64,000 nucleotides of DNA from Aristolochia californica. Its lineage: Eukaryota; Streptophyta; Magnoliopsida; Piperales; Aristolochiaceae. The number at the start of each line of letters is the position of its first letter. Position 1 is the first letter of the stretch. The stretch spans positions 4,255,807 through 4,319,806 of the forward strand of contig JARWKL010000012.1 of the NCBI GenBank assembly GCA_029961685.1. The letters are read 5' to 3'. The position numbers and the translations under genes are program-made. Below are positions 1-11,733 of the stretch, piece after piece. The notes beneath the pieces were generated by a model, which saw only the letters and a list, made by a program, of their open reading frames with translations, was not told the DNA's origin and searched no databases.

Positions 1-290
1 GAATAAGAAAGAAGGAAGAAGAGAAGATGAGAAGGAGAAGGCAAGAGCACAAGTTGAGGAGAGAAACTTTAGGGGTTAAGAGAGAGCACGAATTTGAGCT
101 CCTCCCCCTCACTTTTATATTTATATTGGTGGGACATTGATGCCCCAATACATAAGAATAAAAAAGAACACTTAAACTACCTACTAATTATAGCTTATGC
201 CACACTGTCATAATTACATAGAAAGTACTTCAAAATATTGACAACTACATGCACCAAGCATGAAGTGTATGATGCTTTTGCACCACTAGA
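1..290. other. Decayed repeat DNA, possible LTR edge
   Basis: No gene is visible. Bases 1-60 are purine-rich (GAAGAAGAGAAGATGAGAAGG style). Read on the minus strand, the stretch to about 150 resembles the TATA plus pyrimidine-rich leader of the copia LTRs elsewhere in the window, so it may be the edge of a minus-strand LTR. The part next to 290 is the 3' internal end of the element whose LTR follows. The assignment is weak. Confidence 0.3.
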
Positions 291-603
291 TTGAGGGGGA
301 GTGTTAGAAGACATGAAGGGCAGTGGCATACTTGTGATTTTATGTATTTTATTTGATCTTTATTTCTGCCCTTAGACTAAATGATATTTATGTAATGTTT
401 CATTTTTTAAGCGATCATATAAAGGCTAAGAGGGAGGATTAGGGAATGACATCAAAAACTCCTTCACACTTCAAGTTGTCCTCTTCTCCTCTCCTCTACT
501 CTCCTCTTCTCAAACTTCTCACCTCACAACTCACTCACTCTCGCACCTCACCTGACCTCACTTTCACACAAAGCTCACGCTAATGGAATCCTAAGATTCA
601 TCA
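291..603 (+). repeat. PPT and 3' LTR of a truncated LTR retrotransposon
   Basis: A polypurine tract (TTGAGGGGGAG, 291-301) is followed directly by an LTR that starts TGTTAGAAG at 302 and ends ATTCATCA at 603, about 302 bp. A pyrimidine-rich transcribed part (CTCCTCTCCTCT) lies at 480-560. The PPT is of the same form as those of the copia elements downstream, so a copia origin is likely. The body of the element lies left of the window or is lost. The DNA right after it is gypsy-derived, so this is either a truncated element or an insertion into an older gypsy copy. Confidence 0.6.
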
Positions 604-955
604 AGTGTTGCACTTCTGATATGGGTATCAGTTCGGTTCTCATGCAGCAAGGGCATCCCATCACCTTATTTATCTGGCGATTGCGGGCACCCCTTTGTGG
701 TGGTCCGCTAACGAGAAGGAGATGTTTGTTATTGTAGACATAATCTTATAATGGCAGTCGTATTTGTTAGGCAGCCGCTTCACTATTTGGACAAAACATG
801 CACCTCTAAAATTCCTTCTTGAGTACCATATTGCAACACCATTGCATAAAGCCTGTTTAGTCAAGTGTTCTGATATGTTTATGAAATTGTATATAAGAAA
901 GGATCCAAGTACTCTGCAATTCACCCACTTGCTTGAAAGTATGCTTCCTCCAATC
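604..955 (+). pseudogene. Ty3/gypsy RNase H remnant
   Basis: Translation in shifting frames gives the RNase H signature of gypsy polyproteins: VLMQQGHPI, then the ANEKEM-like acidic segment, then RFTIWTKHAPLKFLLE, which corresponds to the usual RTDHxxLKFLL motif with D changed to K. Stops and frameshifts interrupt it. It is a pol fragment without LTR or other domains, probably the oldest layer here, cut by the LTR at 302-603. Domain identity is fairly sure; the clade is not. Confidence 0.65.
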
Positions 956-1391
956 TAGCTTTTACTATGTCCCAAAAGTATTCTATTTTTGGGATATCAT
1001 TGAAGCCTACAAGTCTGACCACGCCATCAACATGTTCATACGCTCCTTGTGCAAAATGTTGGATGTTGAGACACCATGCCAGCTCTGAAAGTCAAATTCA
1101 TTGTACCACAACCAGGTGGTGGTACCTCGTGTGTCTTCTATTAGAGAGGCATTGTTAATTTAGCACCATGTGACCCCCTTGGATAGCCACGAGGTTTTCT
1201 TCCAAATGTACATGCTATTAAAACAAGGATTCTTTTGTACTGGTATGGATTAGGACATCAACATATTCATCACTTGTTGTAGGGTTCATCAACGTGGCAA
1301 GCACGATGTTTGACTAGGTGGCTTATCTAGAGGGGGTGAATTGAGATTCTAAATTAAAAAAATAGTGCTAAATTAAAATAATCAAACAAAA
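956..1391. other. Unassigned, degraded transposon DNA
   Basis: No intact reading frame. The beginning probably continues the decayed gypsy pol region, but no integrase motif can be recognised. Near 1329 the string AGAGGGGGTGAATTGAG resembles the end of the Sire/Tork-like LTRs found at 22.8 and 27.0 kb (CACCCCCTCTTGAGA reversed), so a small LTR scrap may be present. Copia-1 begins at 1392. Confidence 0.3.
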
Positions 1392-1766
1392 TGTTAGAAG
1401 TTGGGCTCAAGCCCTCACATACAAGGAAGAAAACCCACACATCCAAGAGGTGGCCTATTGGTAAATAAGAAGACTTCTCGTAAAGATGACATGAAGATGT
1501 AATTATTTGTCCATTTATGTCTCTTCTCTTGTAATGTTGTAGCCCTAAGGGCATTGTAAAAACTATAAATAGAGGTCTTTGGATAAGAGGTAGAGCATTA
1601 AGTTCTCTCCTCACTTCTCAAATTCGTCCAAACTCTCCTCTAGCTTCTCTTGGAAATAGATCTCCAAACTCTCTCTCCTTTCTCTCTTCTTCTCTTCTTC
1701 TTCTCCTCTCCCTCTTTGGCTTGAGATCATTATGAATGAGTCTTAAATTCTATATAGTATCAGAGA
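1392..1766 (+). repeat. Copia-1 5' LTR and PBS
   Basis: The LTR runs from TGTTAGAAG (1392) to TTCTATA (1754), about 363 bp. A strong plant TATA box, CTATAAATAGAGG, lies near 1563 and is followed by a long C/T-rich transcribed leader. The next 11 bases, TAGTATCAGAG (1755-1765), match the initiator-Met tRNA primer site TGGTATCAGAGC with small changes. The terminal CA has become TA. Copia-1's own 3' LTR is not in the window, because the element is cut at 5196 by Copia-2. Confidence 0.75.
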
Positions 1767-3009
1767 TGAGGTTTTAGGACTCCCACATTGAAGTGATGCT
1801 TAAGTACCTTTGAAGGTTCCAGGCAAGGTGCTCTTGAAGGAAGAGATTCAACTATGGAAAGATAAGTGATTTCTAGTTAAATTTTTCCTTACATTCATAC
1901 TATGTACCGAGCCCTTAATCTCTATATTACATCAAGAAACAAATGGCTTTCATATGAGAAGTTTTTAATGCTAATACTTGGTGTTTAATGGATATTACGA
2001 CCTTGATTTTCTTGTACTCAAATATTGCAAGTTTGATCAATATCGGTTGCCTACAAGGTTATGAAGACTTATTGATTATGAAGTTGAATGTTATATGATG
2101 GAAGAATGATATGAGACTTGCATGACACTTAGCTTGATCTCTCATTATTCAAGACCAGTACTTTACTTGATTTTTTTGGATTAAATCAAGTTGGTTTATG
2201 ATTTATGGTACTCAGATTCTCCACACATATAAAAATTGTTTGAGGGACTTTGCCGAGCTCAAAGAGCAGTTGGTTTTTGGTGATTTATTATTTTTTGGAA
2301 TTTATAATTCCTTCTCCAACCATTTAATACTTGTGACCAATTTCATTGCCTAGAGGATTTTTTGAAATGAGTAAGGGAAAGGTGTCTTTTTAAGTGATAA
2401 ATATGACACCTATCACAAGGAAAAGTTAAGCCATACTTGCGTTAAGAACCAGCCACGAGTTCTTTAGTTTTTGAAGACCAAAAGGAAGATTTGAATTGGT
2501 ATTGAGTGAGTAATTGATCTACTCCACTTAAGATACGATTTTTGGTTTATTTGGAGCTTGATTTAGTGGCTAATGTAGTGGATAAGAACTTATCTTTATT
2601 TGAAAGTGGCTGGTATTTTAAAGAAGGCTGTTCAAATTTGATTAAGTGGATTATGTTAAAAATTAAACAATGGATATTTTTGGCAAACATGAGCCTCCCA
2701 AGATTGGGGTTTCAGTTTGAATACAAGTTCGAATTTTTTGGACTCTTAAGGTCCTTCTTGAGTTTAAAATTCGGATTGGGAGGAAGACAGCCACCTCACT
2801 CAGGTTGCCTCTTTTTTTGGACAGCATATTATTGCTTTAATTGTTTCTCAAGCTTGATTATTGGATTATATCAGTTCTAATTCAGTCCATATGAGTTTTT
2901 CAATATTTTATTATAGCAATTGCGCCATCTTAATTGAAGTTTTAGTTTGATTGGATCTTCATCATATCCTCCTCTTGTTTATGCTTTACTAAGCCTTGGT
3001 TGACTTAAG
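1767..3009 (+). other. Copia-1 untranslated leader
   Basis: About 1.2 kb between the primer-binding site and the gag start. It contains no recognisable protein; a 112-codon open frame at 2542-2880 has hydrophobic, low-complexity content and no family signature. The first bases, with the CCCACATTGAAGTGATGCT string, resemble the leader after the PBS at 22280, which shows that the two copia copies are related. Long leaders of this sort are usual in these elements. Confidence 0.5.
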
Positions 3010-3900
3010 ATGGTTGAAGGAAATACAAGTAGTAAGACTGACTTACTCAAAATTACAATTATTCCCGTAAGGGGATTGTTCAATTATCTTAGTTGGTCTC
3101 AATCGTACTCGAGACCTCCTCGGTCACGTAACCAAGCCTTCTCCACCGATTGATGAAGAAAGTCAATCCTATATAAAGTGGGTTAAGGATGATACTTTGG
3201 TTATTAGTTGGCTTATTAATAGTATGGAAGACAATGTAGCCAACATTGTTGTCCACTTAGAATCAGCCAAACAGATTTGGGACACTTGTACTAAGTTATA
3301 TTCTTGTACGGCTTCTTTACAAAAGTTATTTGATGTATTGCAAAACATGCTCAATACTAAGCAAGGAGAAAATATTCATGAATTTTTATCTTGGTTTTGG
3401 GGTTTACTTCAAGAGTGGAAGATCACTCAACCATACTCTGCCAATATTTCAGTTCAAGAGAGTCAAAGTGAAGCTTTAATAGCAGCAATTTATTTGACAA
3501 ATATCAAGTCATACCTTGAAGTTGCTAAGACTCAACTTCTTAGCTCCTCTATACTACCATCCTTTGATGAAATAAGTGTCACATTGCTGTGAATCCCTAA
3601 TCCATCTCTTAATTCAAATAATGATGCTTCATCTGCTTTGTATTTAGGTAATAGATACATCATCCTCCAACCGAGGCCACAACAGAAATTCTAGAGGAGC
3701 TGAACAAGAGATGGTAGAATCGGTCCTATCTACTACCGGATAGAGCCTCAAATATGCACTTATTGTGGCGGTCAAAACCACCTAATGGAAAGGAAAATTG
3801 GAATGGGCCATGGCTACGCCAGCCTTCGTTACCAATGATAAATGGGAAGAAAAAGCTGAATCACAAACCGGGAAGATGACTCTCACTCATGAAGACTATG
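3010..3900 (+). pseudogene. Copia-1 gag (UBN2 type), broken
   Basis: The ATG at 3010 starts a gag of the UBN2/retrotran_gag type. The first about 30 residues include FNYLSWSQS, then the frame shifts near 3100 and resumes at 3197-3592 with LINSMEDNVANIVVHLESAK and YLEVAKTQLLSSS. A damaged CCHC zinc knuckle begins CTYCGGQNHL near 3757. In intact elements Gag packages the RNA in the cytoplasmic virus-like particle. Stops and frameshifts rule out function here. It closely parallels the gag frames of Copia-2 (minus strand) and Copia-3, so all three belong to one lineage. Confidence 0.8.
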
Positions 3901-5196
3901 AAACATTTTAGAAAATGGAAGTCATTCATGGGTTCTTCCCTTGCTTCTTTACCTATGGCTGCTACCACTATTGCTTCAGGTATGCTTTCATCTTGGATAA
4001 TATACTCTGGGGCCTCTAAATATCTCTCAGGTAACAAACATATGCTAAATTTTTTATCTCCATGTATTCCAAGTTTGTTACTATAGCTAATGGTACCCAA
4101 ACCAAAGTACTTGGCAAGAGATCATCTTCTATTACACCCTCTATCCCACTTCGAGATGTCCTATTTGTTCCCCAATTCCCTTTAAACTTACTCTCGGTAA
4201 ATCAACTCACAAAACATCTAAATTACTCTGTCACCTTCTCACCCTCTTCTTGTGTATTTTAGGATCTAACACAAAGCAGGTGATTGATGGAGGCCATGAA
4301 AAGGGGATTTGTATCACTTAGACCTGCCTCCATTAGCTGCACTTTCATCCTTTCCATTCGAGGTGCAACTTTGGCACAACTGGCTGGGCCATCCTTCTAC
4401 ATCTTCTCTTCGACATTTATTTCCTTCTATAAAGTCTTTGTTTACTTTAAATTTTGAGGTTTGTCAGTTAAGGTTTGTCAGTTAAGCAAACACCGGAGGA
4501 GTACATATTCTCCTTGCCCTACCAATAAAAGTGTTGCTCCCTTTTCTTAAGTACATTTCGATGTATAGGGACCCTTGAGTGTCTCCAATATTTCTCAAAT
4601 TAAATATTTTTTTACTTTTGTTGATAATTTTACCTAGGATACTTGGTTGTAACTATTTAAAGAAAGATCTGGCATATTTACTATCTTTAAGGTCTTTCAT
4701 GCTATGGTATTAACCTGTTTTGGCAAGAAAATTCAAGTACTTAGGTCTAATAATATTAAAGAGTACTTGTCTAGTGAGTTTCAGTCATTCTATAAAGGTA
4801 ATGGCCTTATCCATCAAACATCATATTCCTACACACCTCAACAGAATGGTGTTTCCGAAAGAAAGAATCATCATCTCCTTGAGGTTGCATGGGGCCTCCT
4901 CTACTCCGTGAAGGTACTCTTCTTTTATGGACATCATTCCATACTTACGATTTTTTCCTTATCAATAGATACCTTAATCTATGCTTGGTCATAAAACTCC
5001 ATATTTTGTATTATTTCTTAGTGAAGACCCATTTTCTCTTTCTTTAAAGGTCTTTGGGTGTTCTTGTTTTGTCCATATCACATCTCCTAAAAAAAAGTAA
5101 ACTTTCTCCTCGCTCTATGAAGTGCATTTTCTTGGGTTACTCTCACACCCAAAAAGGTTATGTCTGTTACAATCCTACCCTTCGACGGTTACTTTT
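3901..5196 (+). pseudogene. Copia-1 protease to integrase, broken and truncated
   Basis: In order: a protease motif SSWIIYSGASKYLSG (3990-4035), where the catalytic Asp of DSGA is replaced by Tyr; the LLSVNQLTKHLN segment (4180-4215); a gag-pre-integrase zinc region with HxxxxHPST and CEVC-like remnants (4370-4500); and integrase core motifs such as YTPQQNGVSERKN (4831-4869). Several stops separate them. The frame ends after YNPTLRRLL at about 5190, where the Copia-2 LTR begins, so RT and RNase H of this copy are absent from the window. Confidence 0.8.
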
Positions 5197-5600
5197 TTTA
5201 GAAGTTAGGACCCCATGAGAATGACTCTAGGTTAACGTGGAAGAAGAAGGAGAGAAGAGAGAGAAGAGGGAGAAAGGAGAAGGACGTTAGAGAAGAGAGT
5301 TTGGATTAAGGGAAGGAAAGAATGCTTCAAGGGAGAAGAGAGGGTGGCTGGACGTTTTCTCAAAGAAAGGAGAAGGCTTGAAAGCCTTACCTCTTAGCCA
5401 AAGCTCTTATTTATAGTGTTATAAATCCCTCAGGGTTACAACTCCATAGATTAAAAGACATACTAAGATAATATATTTACATCTTCATGCCATCCTTACG
5501 GAACATACCATAAATAACCACTTTGCCACTCCTTTGATGTGTGGGCTTCTAGCCTTGAGCTTGTGGGCTTGAGCCCATCTTCCAACACTCCCCCTCAAGC
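5197..5600 (-). repeat. Copia-2 3' LTR and polypurine tract
   Basis: On the minus strand the PPT CTTGAGGGGGAG (5599-5588) abuts TGTTGGAAGATGGG, the LTR start at 5587. The LTR ends near 5197 (about 391 bp). It has a purine/pyrimidine-asymmetric transcribed part and a TATA-like sequence: TTATTTATAGTG on the plus strand near 5410, read as CACTATAAATAA on the minus strand. The same LTR family recurs at 45076-45343 (Copia-3) and 46074-46479 (Copia-6). Confidence 0.85.
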
Positions 5601-5686
5601 TGGAGGAGAAAATATATCATAAATACTCAGCTTGCCACCTATATAAGATAGAATTTTGGATGTAACTGGTTTGGTGAGGATATCAG

Positions 5687-7270
5687 CTAATTGCTCTTGA
5701 GATGAAACATAAGAGATATTATTCCTGCTTGAAACTTTTCCCTTATAAAATGACAATCCACTTCAATATGTTTAGTTCTTTCATAGAAGACCGGATTTGA
5801 CGTAATGTGAATAGCTGCTTGATTATCACAATGTAGGCCCATAGAGTCTCCTTTATAAAATCCCAATTCGGTAAGAAGAGTCTTTATCCATAAAATTTTA
5901 CTTATATTGTGGGTCATAGCTACGTTTTCTGCTTCAGCACTAGATCTTGCAACCACGTTTTGCTTTTTTCTTTTCCATGTAACCAAGTTCCCCCCAACAA
6001 GGGTACAATACCAAGGCGTAGATTTTCTATCATCAAATGATCCAGCCCAATCTGCATCTGAGAAACCTTCTATATGGAAGTGACCATGTTGTTTATATAG
6101 AAATCCTCTCCCTGGTGCACCTTTTAAGTATCGTAGTATTCTCTCCAATGCTTTCCAGTGAGTAATTTGTGGTTTGTGCATGAATTGACTTACCACGCTC
6201 ACAACATATGATATATCTGGCCTGGTTACCGTGAGATAGATCAATTTTCCCACAACTCTTTCATATTTGCCAATGTCAACATCTTCTCTAGCTGTGGCAC
6301 ACAATTTTTCATTCGCATCCATTGTATCAACTGGTCTACAACCCTTCATTCATGTTTCTTCAAGAAGATCCAAGACGTATTTTCTTTGTGACAATACTAT
6401 TCCATAATTTGACTGAAGGACTTCTATACCTATAAAATATTTGAGCTTACCCAAATCTTTAGTCTTGAACTCTTTACATATCATATTCTTCATTTATTGT
6501 ATACTATGAGCATCATTCCCAGTCAAGATAATATCATCAACATACACGACCAATAATATCTTCCCTTTGATAGTATCTTTAACATATACTAAGTGATCAA
6601 CCGAGCACCGATGAAAGCCAAATCGTAGAAGCGCTTGACTGAATTTATCAAACCATGCCCGAGGGGACAGTTTAAGCCCATGTAAAGATTTCTTTAATTG
6701 GCATACAGACTCCCCCTCAACCACATATCCTGGTGGTTGGACCATATAAATTTCTTCGCGTATATCACCATTTAAAAATCCATTTTTTACATTGAGGTGA
6801 TATAGTGGCCAGGATGAGTTAGCAGCAATAGAGAGGATGATACGTACTGAGTTCAATTTTGCTACCAAAGAGAAAGTCTCTTCATAATATATCCCATAAC
6901 ACTGAGTATAACCTTTTGCAACCAGGTATGCTTTAAAGCGAGCAACCGACCAATCTGGGTTGTGTTTCACCCAAAAAACCCATCTGCAACCAACTGGTCT
7001 TTTCCTTTTATGGAGTGATGCCAATGTCCATGTTTGATTTTCATATAATGCATGCATTTCTTCATCCATAACCGCCTTACATCCTGAATGCTTCAGGGCC
7101 TCCTGATAGGATTGTGGTATGGAAACAGATGAAAGAGAAGCAAGAAACTGAACACACTCAGAAGATAAGCGATGAGAAGACATAAAATTGGCAATTGGAT
7201 GAGATGTAGTACAAGAAAAGGTTTCCTTTTGTAATGCAATAGGCCAAGTATCAAATTTAGGCCCAAACAT
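5687..7270 (-). pseudogene. Copia-2 reverse transcriptase and RNase H
   Basis: Two long frames (7270-6494 and 6349-5687) separated by a short damaged stretch. The RT part shows MDEEMHALYENQTW, VAKGYTQCYGIYYEETFS, LNVKNGFLNGDIREEIYM and the catalytic box VVYVDDIILTGND, which is intact. The RNase H part shows KLIYLTVTRPDISY, the SDADWAG metal-binding segment, RSSAEAENVAM and HCDNQAAIHITSNPVF. In living copies this enzyme copies the element RNA into DNA and degrades the template. The frame break and a missing stretch around 6350-6493 make this copy defective. Confidence 0.88.
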
Positions 7271-7990
7271 AGGAGGAGGAGAAAGACTTACAAGTCCACA
7301 TGTGAGGGGACGGCCGGTGCTTCAAGGGGTTGAGTAATATCTTCATTAAATGGCACAAGCGGGTATGAAGTGGTAGGAGGAAATGTGAACCCTGGAGGAT
7401 CCTCATGTGAGGAGTAGAAAGAAGTGTCTTCAAAGAAAGTCACATCCTGGGATACCATCAACCTCCGAAGTGTAGGATTATAACAAATATATCCTTTCTG
7501 AGTTTGAGAACACCCCAAAATAATACACCTTAGAGACCAAGGATCAAGTGTACTTTTATGTGGTGAAGTATCATGAACAAAACATGTGCAATCAAATACT
7601 TTAAGAGGAAGAGAAAATGGATCTTCACCATGAAACAAAATAGAATACAGAGTTTGATTTCGAAGTACTGATGACGGTAACCTATTTATGAGAAAGCATG
7701 CTGCAAGCATAGCATGAGGCCAATAAAAGTAGTGTACCTTCATGGAGTAGAGGAGGCCCCGAGCAACTTCAAGGAGGTGATGATTCTTTCTTTAAGCAAC
7801 ACCATTTTGTTGAGGGGTATAGACACATGATGTTTGATGAAGAAGCCCATTATCCTCACAAAACAATTTAAACTCATTAGATAAATATTCCTTAGCATTA
7901 TTGGGTCTAAGGATTTGAATTTTTTTCCAAATTGCGTTAGATCCATTGCATGAAAGTTTTAAAATATAGAAAGAATTTCTGATCATTCTT
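7271..7990 (-). pseudogene. Copia-2 integrase, broken
   Basis: Frames at 7986-7792, 7946-7740 and 7743-7288 together cover the integrase core and its C-terminal part. Visible motifs are RPNNAKEYLSNEFK, YTPQQNGVA and FYWPHAMLAACFLINRLPSS, followed by the CIILGCSQTQKGYICYNP segment and the variable linker to RT. At least two frameshifts lie between them. The plus-strand fragments of Copia-3 at 36560-37267 are close relatives. Confidence 0.85.
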
Positions 7991-8735
7991 TAAACAAAAA
8001 CAACCAAGTCACTCGGGTAAAATCATCCACAAAAGTTACAAAATATTGAGCCTGAGAAATGTTAGAGACCTTTAAAGGGCCCCATACATCAGAATGTATT
8101 AATGCAAATGGAGCAGTACTAGTAGTTGTAAGACGAGGAGAATATGTACTCCTAACATGCTTACTTAATTGACATGCCTCACAATTCAAATTAGACAAAG
8201 ATTTAAGAGATAGAACTAAAGAATGAAGTGACGAGGTAGATGGATGACCAAGTTGGTTGTGCCACAGTTGAGTCTCAGATGTAGTGGATGAAATAGCAGG
8301 TACTGGTGGAAGAGTAAAATAGTATAAGCCCCATTTTTCATGGCCGCCACCAATCACTTGTTTTGTAGTTAGATCCTGAAATATACACGAAGAAGGTGAG
8401 AAGGTGACAGAACAATTCAATTGTTCTGTTAATTGACTAATAGAGAGCAAAATTAACGGAAATTGAGGAACAAATAACACATCTTGGAGAGGAATAGACA
8501 CAGTAAGAGAGGAGGAACCCTTGCCAAGCACCTTGGTTTGGGAACCATTAGCAATAGTGACCAATTTATGAGGAAGACATGGAGACAATGAATGAAGCAC
8601 GTGTTTGTTACCTGACAAGTGTTCGGAAGCCCTAGAGTCAATGATCCAAGAGGAAGGGGTTGAAGCAGAAGAAAACATACCTGATGCAATGGTAGTGGTA
8701 GAAGTAGGGCCTGGTGGAGTAGAGGACTGATCCAA
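7983..8735 (-). pseudogene. Copia-2 protease and gag-pre-integrase domain
   Basis: A single open frame of 250 codons. Residues about 27-41 carry SSWIIDSRASEHLSG, the copia aspartic protease site with DSRA instead of DSGA, so the protease is probably inactive. Then follow LPHKLVTIANGSQTKVLG, an LLSISQLTEQLNCSVTF segment, WHNQLGHPSTSSLHSL and CEACQLSKHVRS, the H..C..C zinc region in front of integrase, and finally HSDVWGP and VDDFTRVTWLF at the integrase core start. It continues directly into the integrase frames. Confidence 0.88.
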
Positions 8736-8750
8736 TACGGATTTCAGCTT

Positions 8751-9592
8751 CTAAATTGCAGCATAGTCTTCCGAAGAAATAGTCACATTCTCGGAAAGAG
8801 AATCATTCCTATCCTCCTTTTTCTCAACATTAACTGAGGCTGGATTGGCTATCGCCCAATCAGGCTTGCCATGGATTTTCCAGCATGGATCCACAATGTG
8901 GTTCTGACCACCACAATAAGTGCACAATTGAGGCTCAGTGAGGGAATGGGTCAGACCCGTTCGACCACCTCTATTGCCGCCTCTTGTATTTCTATCGGTT
9001 CCTCGAAATGGGGATGAGGTATCCCGATTACCAGAGAACATAGCAGATGGAACATTAATCAAAGAAGGAGGAGATGGATCAGGAATCCATAATAACATAG
9101 CACTGATGTCATCAAAAGAGGAAAGGGCAGAAGAACTAAGAACCTAAGTCTTAGCCACCTCTAGATACAACTTAATATTGGTAAGGCAAATAACCGTTGC
9201 CAGGGCCTTGCGCTATTTTTCTTGAACAACAATGTCAGTAGAGTATGGTTGAGAAATTTTCCATTCTTGGAGAAGGCCACAAAATTGGGCCAGAAACTCA
9301 TGAATATTATCTCCTTGTTTGGTAGCCAGCATACTTTGGAAAACATCATATACTCTTTGCAAGGAAGCGGTACTGGAATAGAGCTTAGCACATGTGTCCC
9401 AAATATCCTTGGAAGTTTCCAAGTGGACCACATTGTTAGCGACATGCTCTTCCATTCTATTAATAAGCCAACTGATAACCATGTTATCATTTTGATCCAT
9501 TTATGGTAGACTTCATCTTCTTCATCAATCGGAGGAGGGGTTTTGATAACATGACTGAGAAGGTCACGAGTAATGAGAACCCTCCGTACCAA
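8751..9592 (-). pseudogene. Copia-2 gag
   Basis: Two frames cover Gag. The N-terminal part (9592-9161) shows RRVLITRDLLSHVIKTPPP and, in the adjacent frame 9500-9213, VISWLINRMEEHVANNVVHL and FLAQFCGLLQEWKISQPYS. The C-terminal part (9098-8751) holds an intact CX2CX4HX4C zinc knuckle, CTYCGGQNHIVDPC, for RNA binding. A stop separates gag from the protease frame at 8752. The N-terminal frames overlap because of a frameshift. Confidence 0.87.
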
Positions 9593-10551
9593 TTGTGACC
9601 AGTTGAGGTAATTAGAAAGACCTCTTAGTGGAATTGTAGTAATTCAGAGTATGTCACTCTTATTACTCATATGTCCACTCTCCATGTTGATGCAAATCAA
9701 CTAGTGAGGTATATTGTCAAAGGGGTCAAATAACAATTACACAACGTAATTTGAAGCACCCGTAGACCAAATTAGCCACCAAAAATAAGTAGAAAATATT
9801 TTCATGAGAATAAGCACCAAATCATGGAAAAATTGGTGCTTTTGTCAAGTGATAACAAGAACAGCCACTACTCAACTTCTCTTATATTTATCAAAAAAAT
9901 AGAGAGAAGAGAATAGATGCAACTCTTATCCTTAACCCAAACTCAACCACAAAACCGAGAGCAACTTTAGACAAGGCCTTTCTTGGCAAATCGAGAGCAA
10001 TTTCTTGACAAAATAAATTCTGACTCATGGGAATAATTTAACACAAAAAAAAAACATTCAATTGCTGAAGTTTAAACACAAAAATAATAGGGATAAGTGA
10101 GTGCTAGAATTTCATCAAACATATAACGGTCATCCAACAACATAACACACTCCCATGAGTAACGTTAGATTATATAATTGACAGCAACATATGCTAGAAT
10201 CCCATATCAACAATGTTTGATTCCCATTACATAAAGGTAACTGAATCCAAATATCAAACCCAAAAAAAAACCTTTGATCAATCATGTAATTTTGCTACAA
10301 GATGATCACGACTACAATATCCTTTTAGTCATACAAGATCGATCTTCACAATGTTTATGAAGATTATCTTACATTGACATGAATCAAGAATTCAAGAAGA
10401 GGGAAAAAAGTTGAAATCGTAAAGAGATAATATGAAAAAAAACAGATTTTAACTATTTCTTCATGGAAAAACTCCTTCATCTATTCATAACTTCTTGAAT
10501 GGAAGACATAACTACTTGAATAGGGATCCTAACCTCCAAGCTCTGATACCA
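9593..10551 (-). other. Copia-2 leader and primer-binding site
   Basis: The PBS, TGGTATCAGAGC on the minus strand (10551-10540), is a perfect 12-base match to the initiator-Met tRNA end. The 940-bp leader that follows has no protein. It is the yardstick for Copia-3, whose leader pieces at 28858-29178 and 34731-34881 match it closely except for the Gypsy-A insertion. Confidence 0.8.
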
Positions 10552-10694
10552 TTTAGAATTTATGACCCCATGAGAATGACTCTAGGTTAACGTGGAAGAA
10601 GAAGGAGAGAAGAGAGAGAAGAGGGAGACAGGAGAAGGACGTTAAAGAGGAGAGTTTGGATTAAAGTCTAGACGTTTTCTCAAAGAGAGGAGAA
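10552..10694 (-). repeat. Copia-2 5' LTR, truncated
   Basis: About 143 bp matching the left LTR from its PBS-proximal end: CCCCATGAGAATGACTCTAGG, then the purine-rich tract, then GACGTTTTCTCAAAGA. A stretch of about 40 bp present in the left LTR (around 5312-5352) is missing here. The similarity stops near 10694, where Athila-like coding sequence begins. The truncation is by recombination or deletion, not by a clean insertion that I can prove. Confidence 0.75.
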
Positions 10695-11733
10695 AAATAA
10701 AGATTTATATGAGACTTTCGGTAGATGTGAGATAAATATTCCATTTTTAGATGTTATTAAACAAGTGCCTCGTTATGCTAAATTCCTGAAAGAACTGTGC
10801 ACAATTAAAAGGAAACGGAAACTTAAAGGATGTGAGAAGGTGAGAGTAGGGGAGAATGTTTCTGCAATTATTCACAGAAAACTCCCTACGAATTGCAAAG
10901 ATATAGGTATGTTTACTATCCATTGTACATTAGATAACACCAAATTTGAGAAAGCCATGATAGATTTAGGTGCTTCGATTAATGTCATGCCATATTCTAT
11001 ATATGCTTCTTTGAAACTTGGACCTTTGAATAAAACTGGTGTTGTGATTCAATTGGCTGACAGATCTATTGCCTATCCTAAGGGTGTAGTTGAGGATGTT
11101 CTTGTGCAAGTTAATGATTTGATTTTTCCTACCGATTTCTATGTGCTTGATATGGAAATTGGTGACTAAACTGCACCTATTTTTTTAGTTAGACCATTCA
11201 TAAAGGCATCTAAGACTAAGATAGATGTTCATAGTGGCACACTTACCATGGAATTTGATGGTGAAATTTTTAAGTTTGACATTTATGATGTCGTGAAATA
11301 TCTTGGTGATGATAATCCTGTTTATTCTATTGATGTGATTGATTCTTTCGCACAGGAAGTTTTTGAACTTGATAGAAAAGATGAATTAGAAGTTGCCATT
11401 AGTAAGCATCTTGAGAAAGAGAATGAAGAGTTAGCCTTGAGTTCTGATTTGCAGGAAACTGTAGCAGCGTTGAATGATATTCCACCGTTACAGCAATTAG
11501 GTAATGTTCTTTATATTGCGTTACCAGTTTTTAATGAGAGGCCTTTACCCTCTGTTTTGCAAGCTCCCACTCTAGATTTGAAGCCTATCCACAGCCACCT
11601 CAAGTATGTGTTCTTGGGAGATGGAGGAACGTTACCAGTGATCATCTTCAGTAAACTTAGGCACCGCAAGAAGAAAAGCATGTGCAGGATGAACCTCATT
11701 TGCAGGAAATACTATGTGTGGGATGACCCATAA
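10695..11733 (+). pseudogene. Athila-like gag/protease and RT linker
   Basis: The frame 10765-11169 shows VPRYAKFLKELC (end of Gag), then an aspartic protease with AMIDLGASINVMP (D-L-G-A in place of DTGA/DLGA; residues about 66-77) and YPKGVVEDVLVQV. After a stop at 11167 the frame resumes at 11248-11733 with FDGEIFKFDIYD, an acidic region, and PTLDLKPIHSHLKYVFLG, the segment that normally sits just before RT. RT itself is not there. DLGASINVMP is the usual form in Athila-type elements. Confidence 0.75.

Larger units (their letters stand above)
5197..10694 (-). mobile_element. Copia-2, Ty1/copia LTR retrotransposon, 5' LTR truncated
   Basis: On the minus strand the order is 5' LTR remnant (10694-10552), PBS (10551-10540), leader, gag, protease, integrase, RT, RNase H, PPT and 3' LTR (5587-5197). 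This is copia order, with integrase before RT. It is the least damaged copia copy here, with long open frames, but it still has frameshifts and an altered protease motif. It lies inside Copia-1 at its left edge. Its right LTR breaks off into unrelated Athila-like DNA, so the right target duplication is gone. Confidence 0.88.

Noticed and set aside
2542..2880. 112-codon frame in the Copia-1 leader
   Set aside because: No recognisable domain, low complexity and not found in the related leaders.
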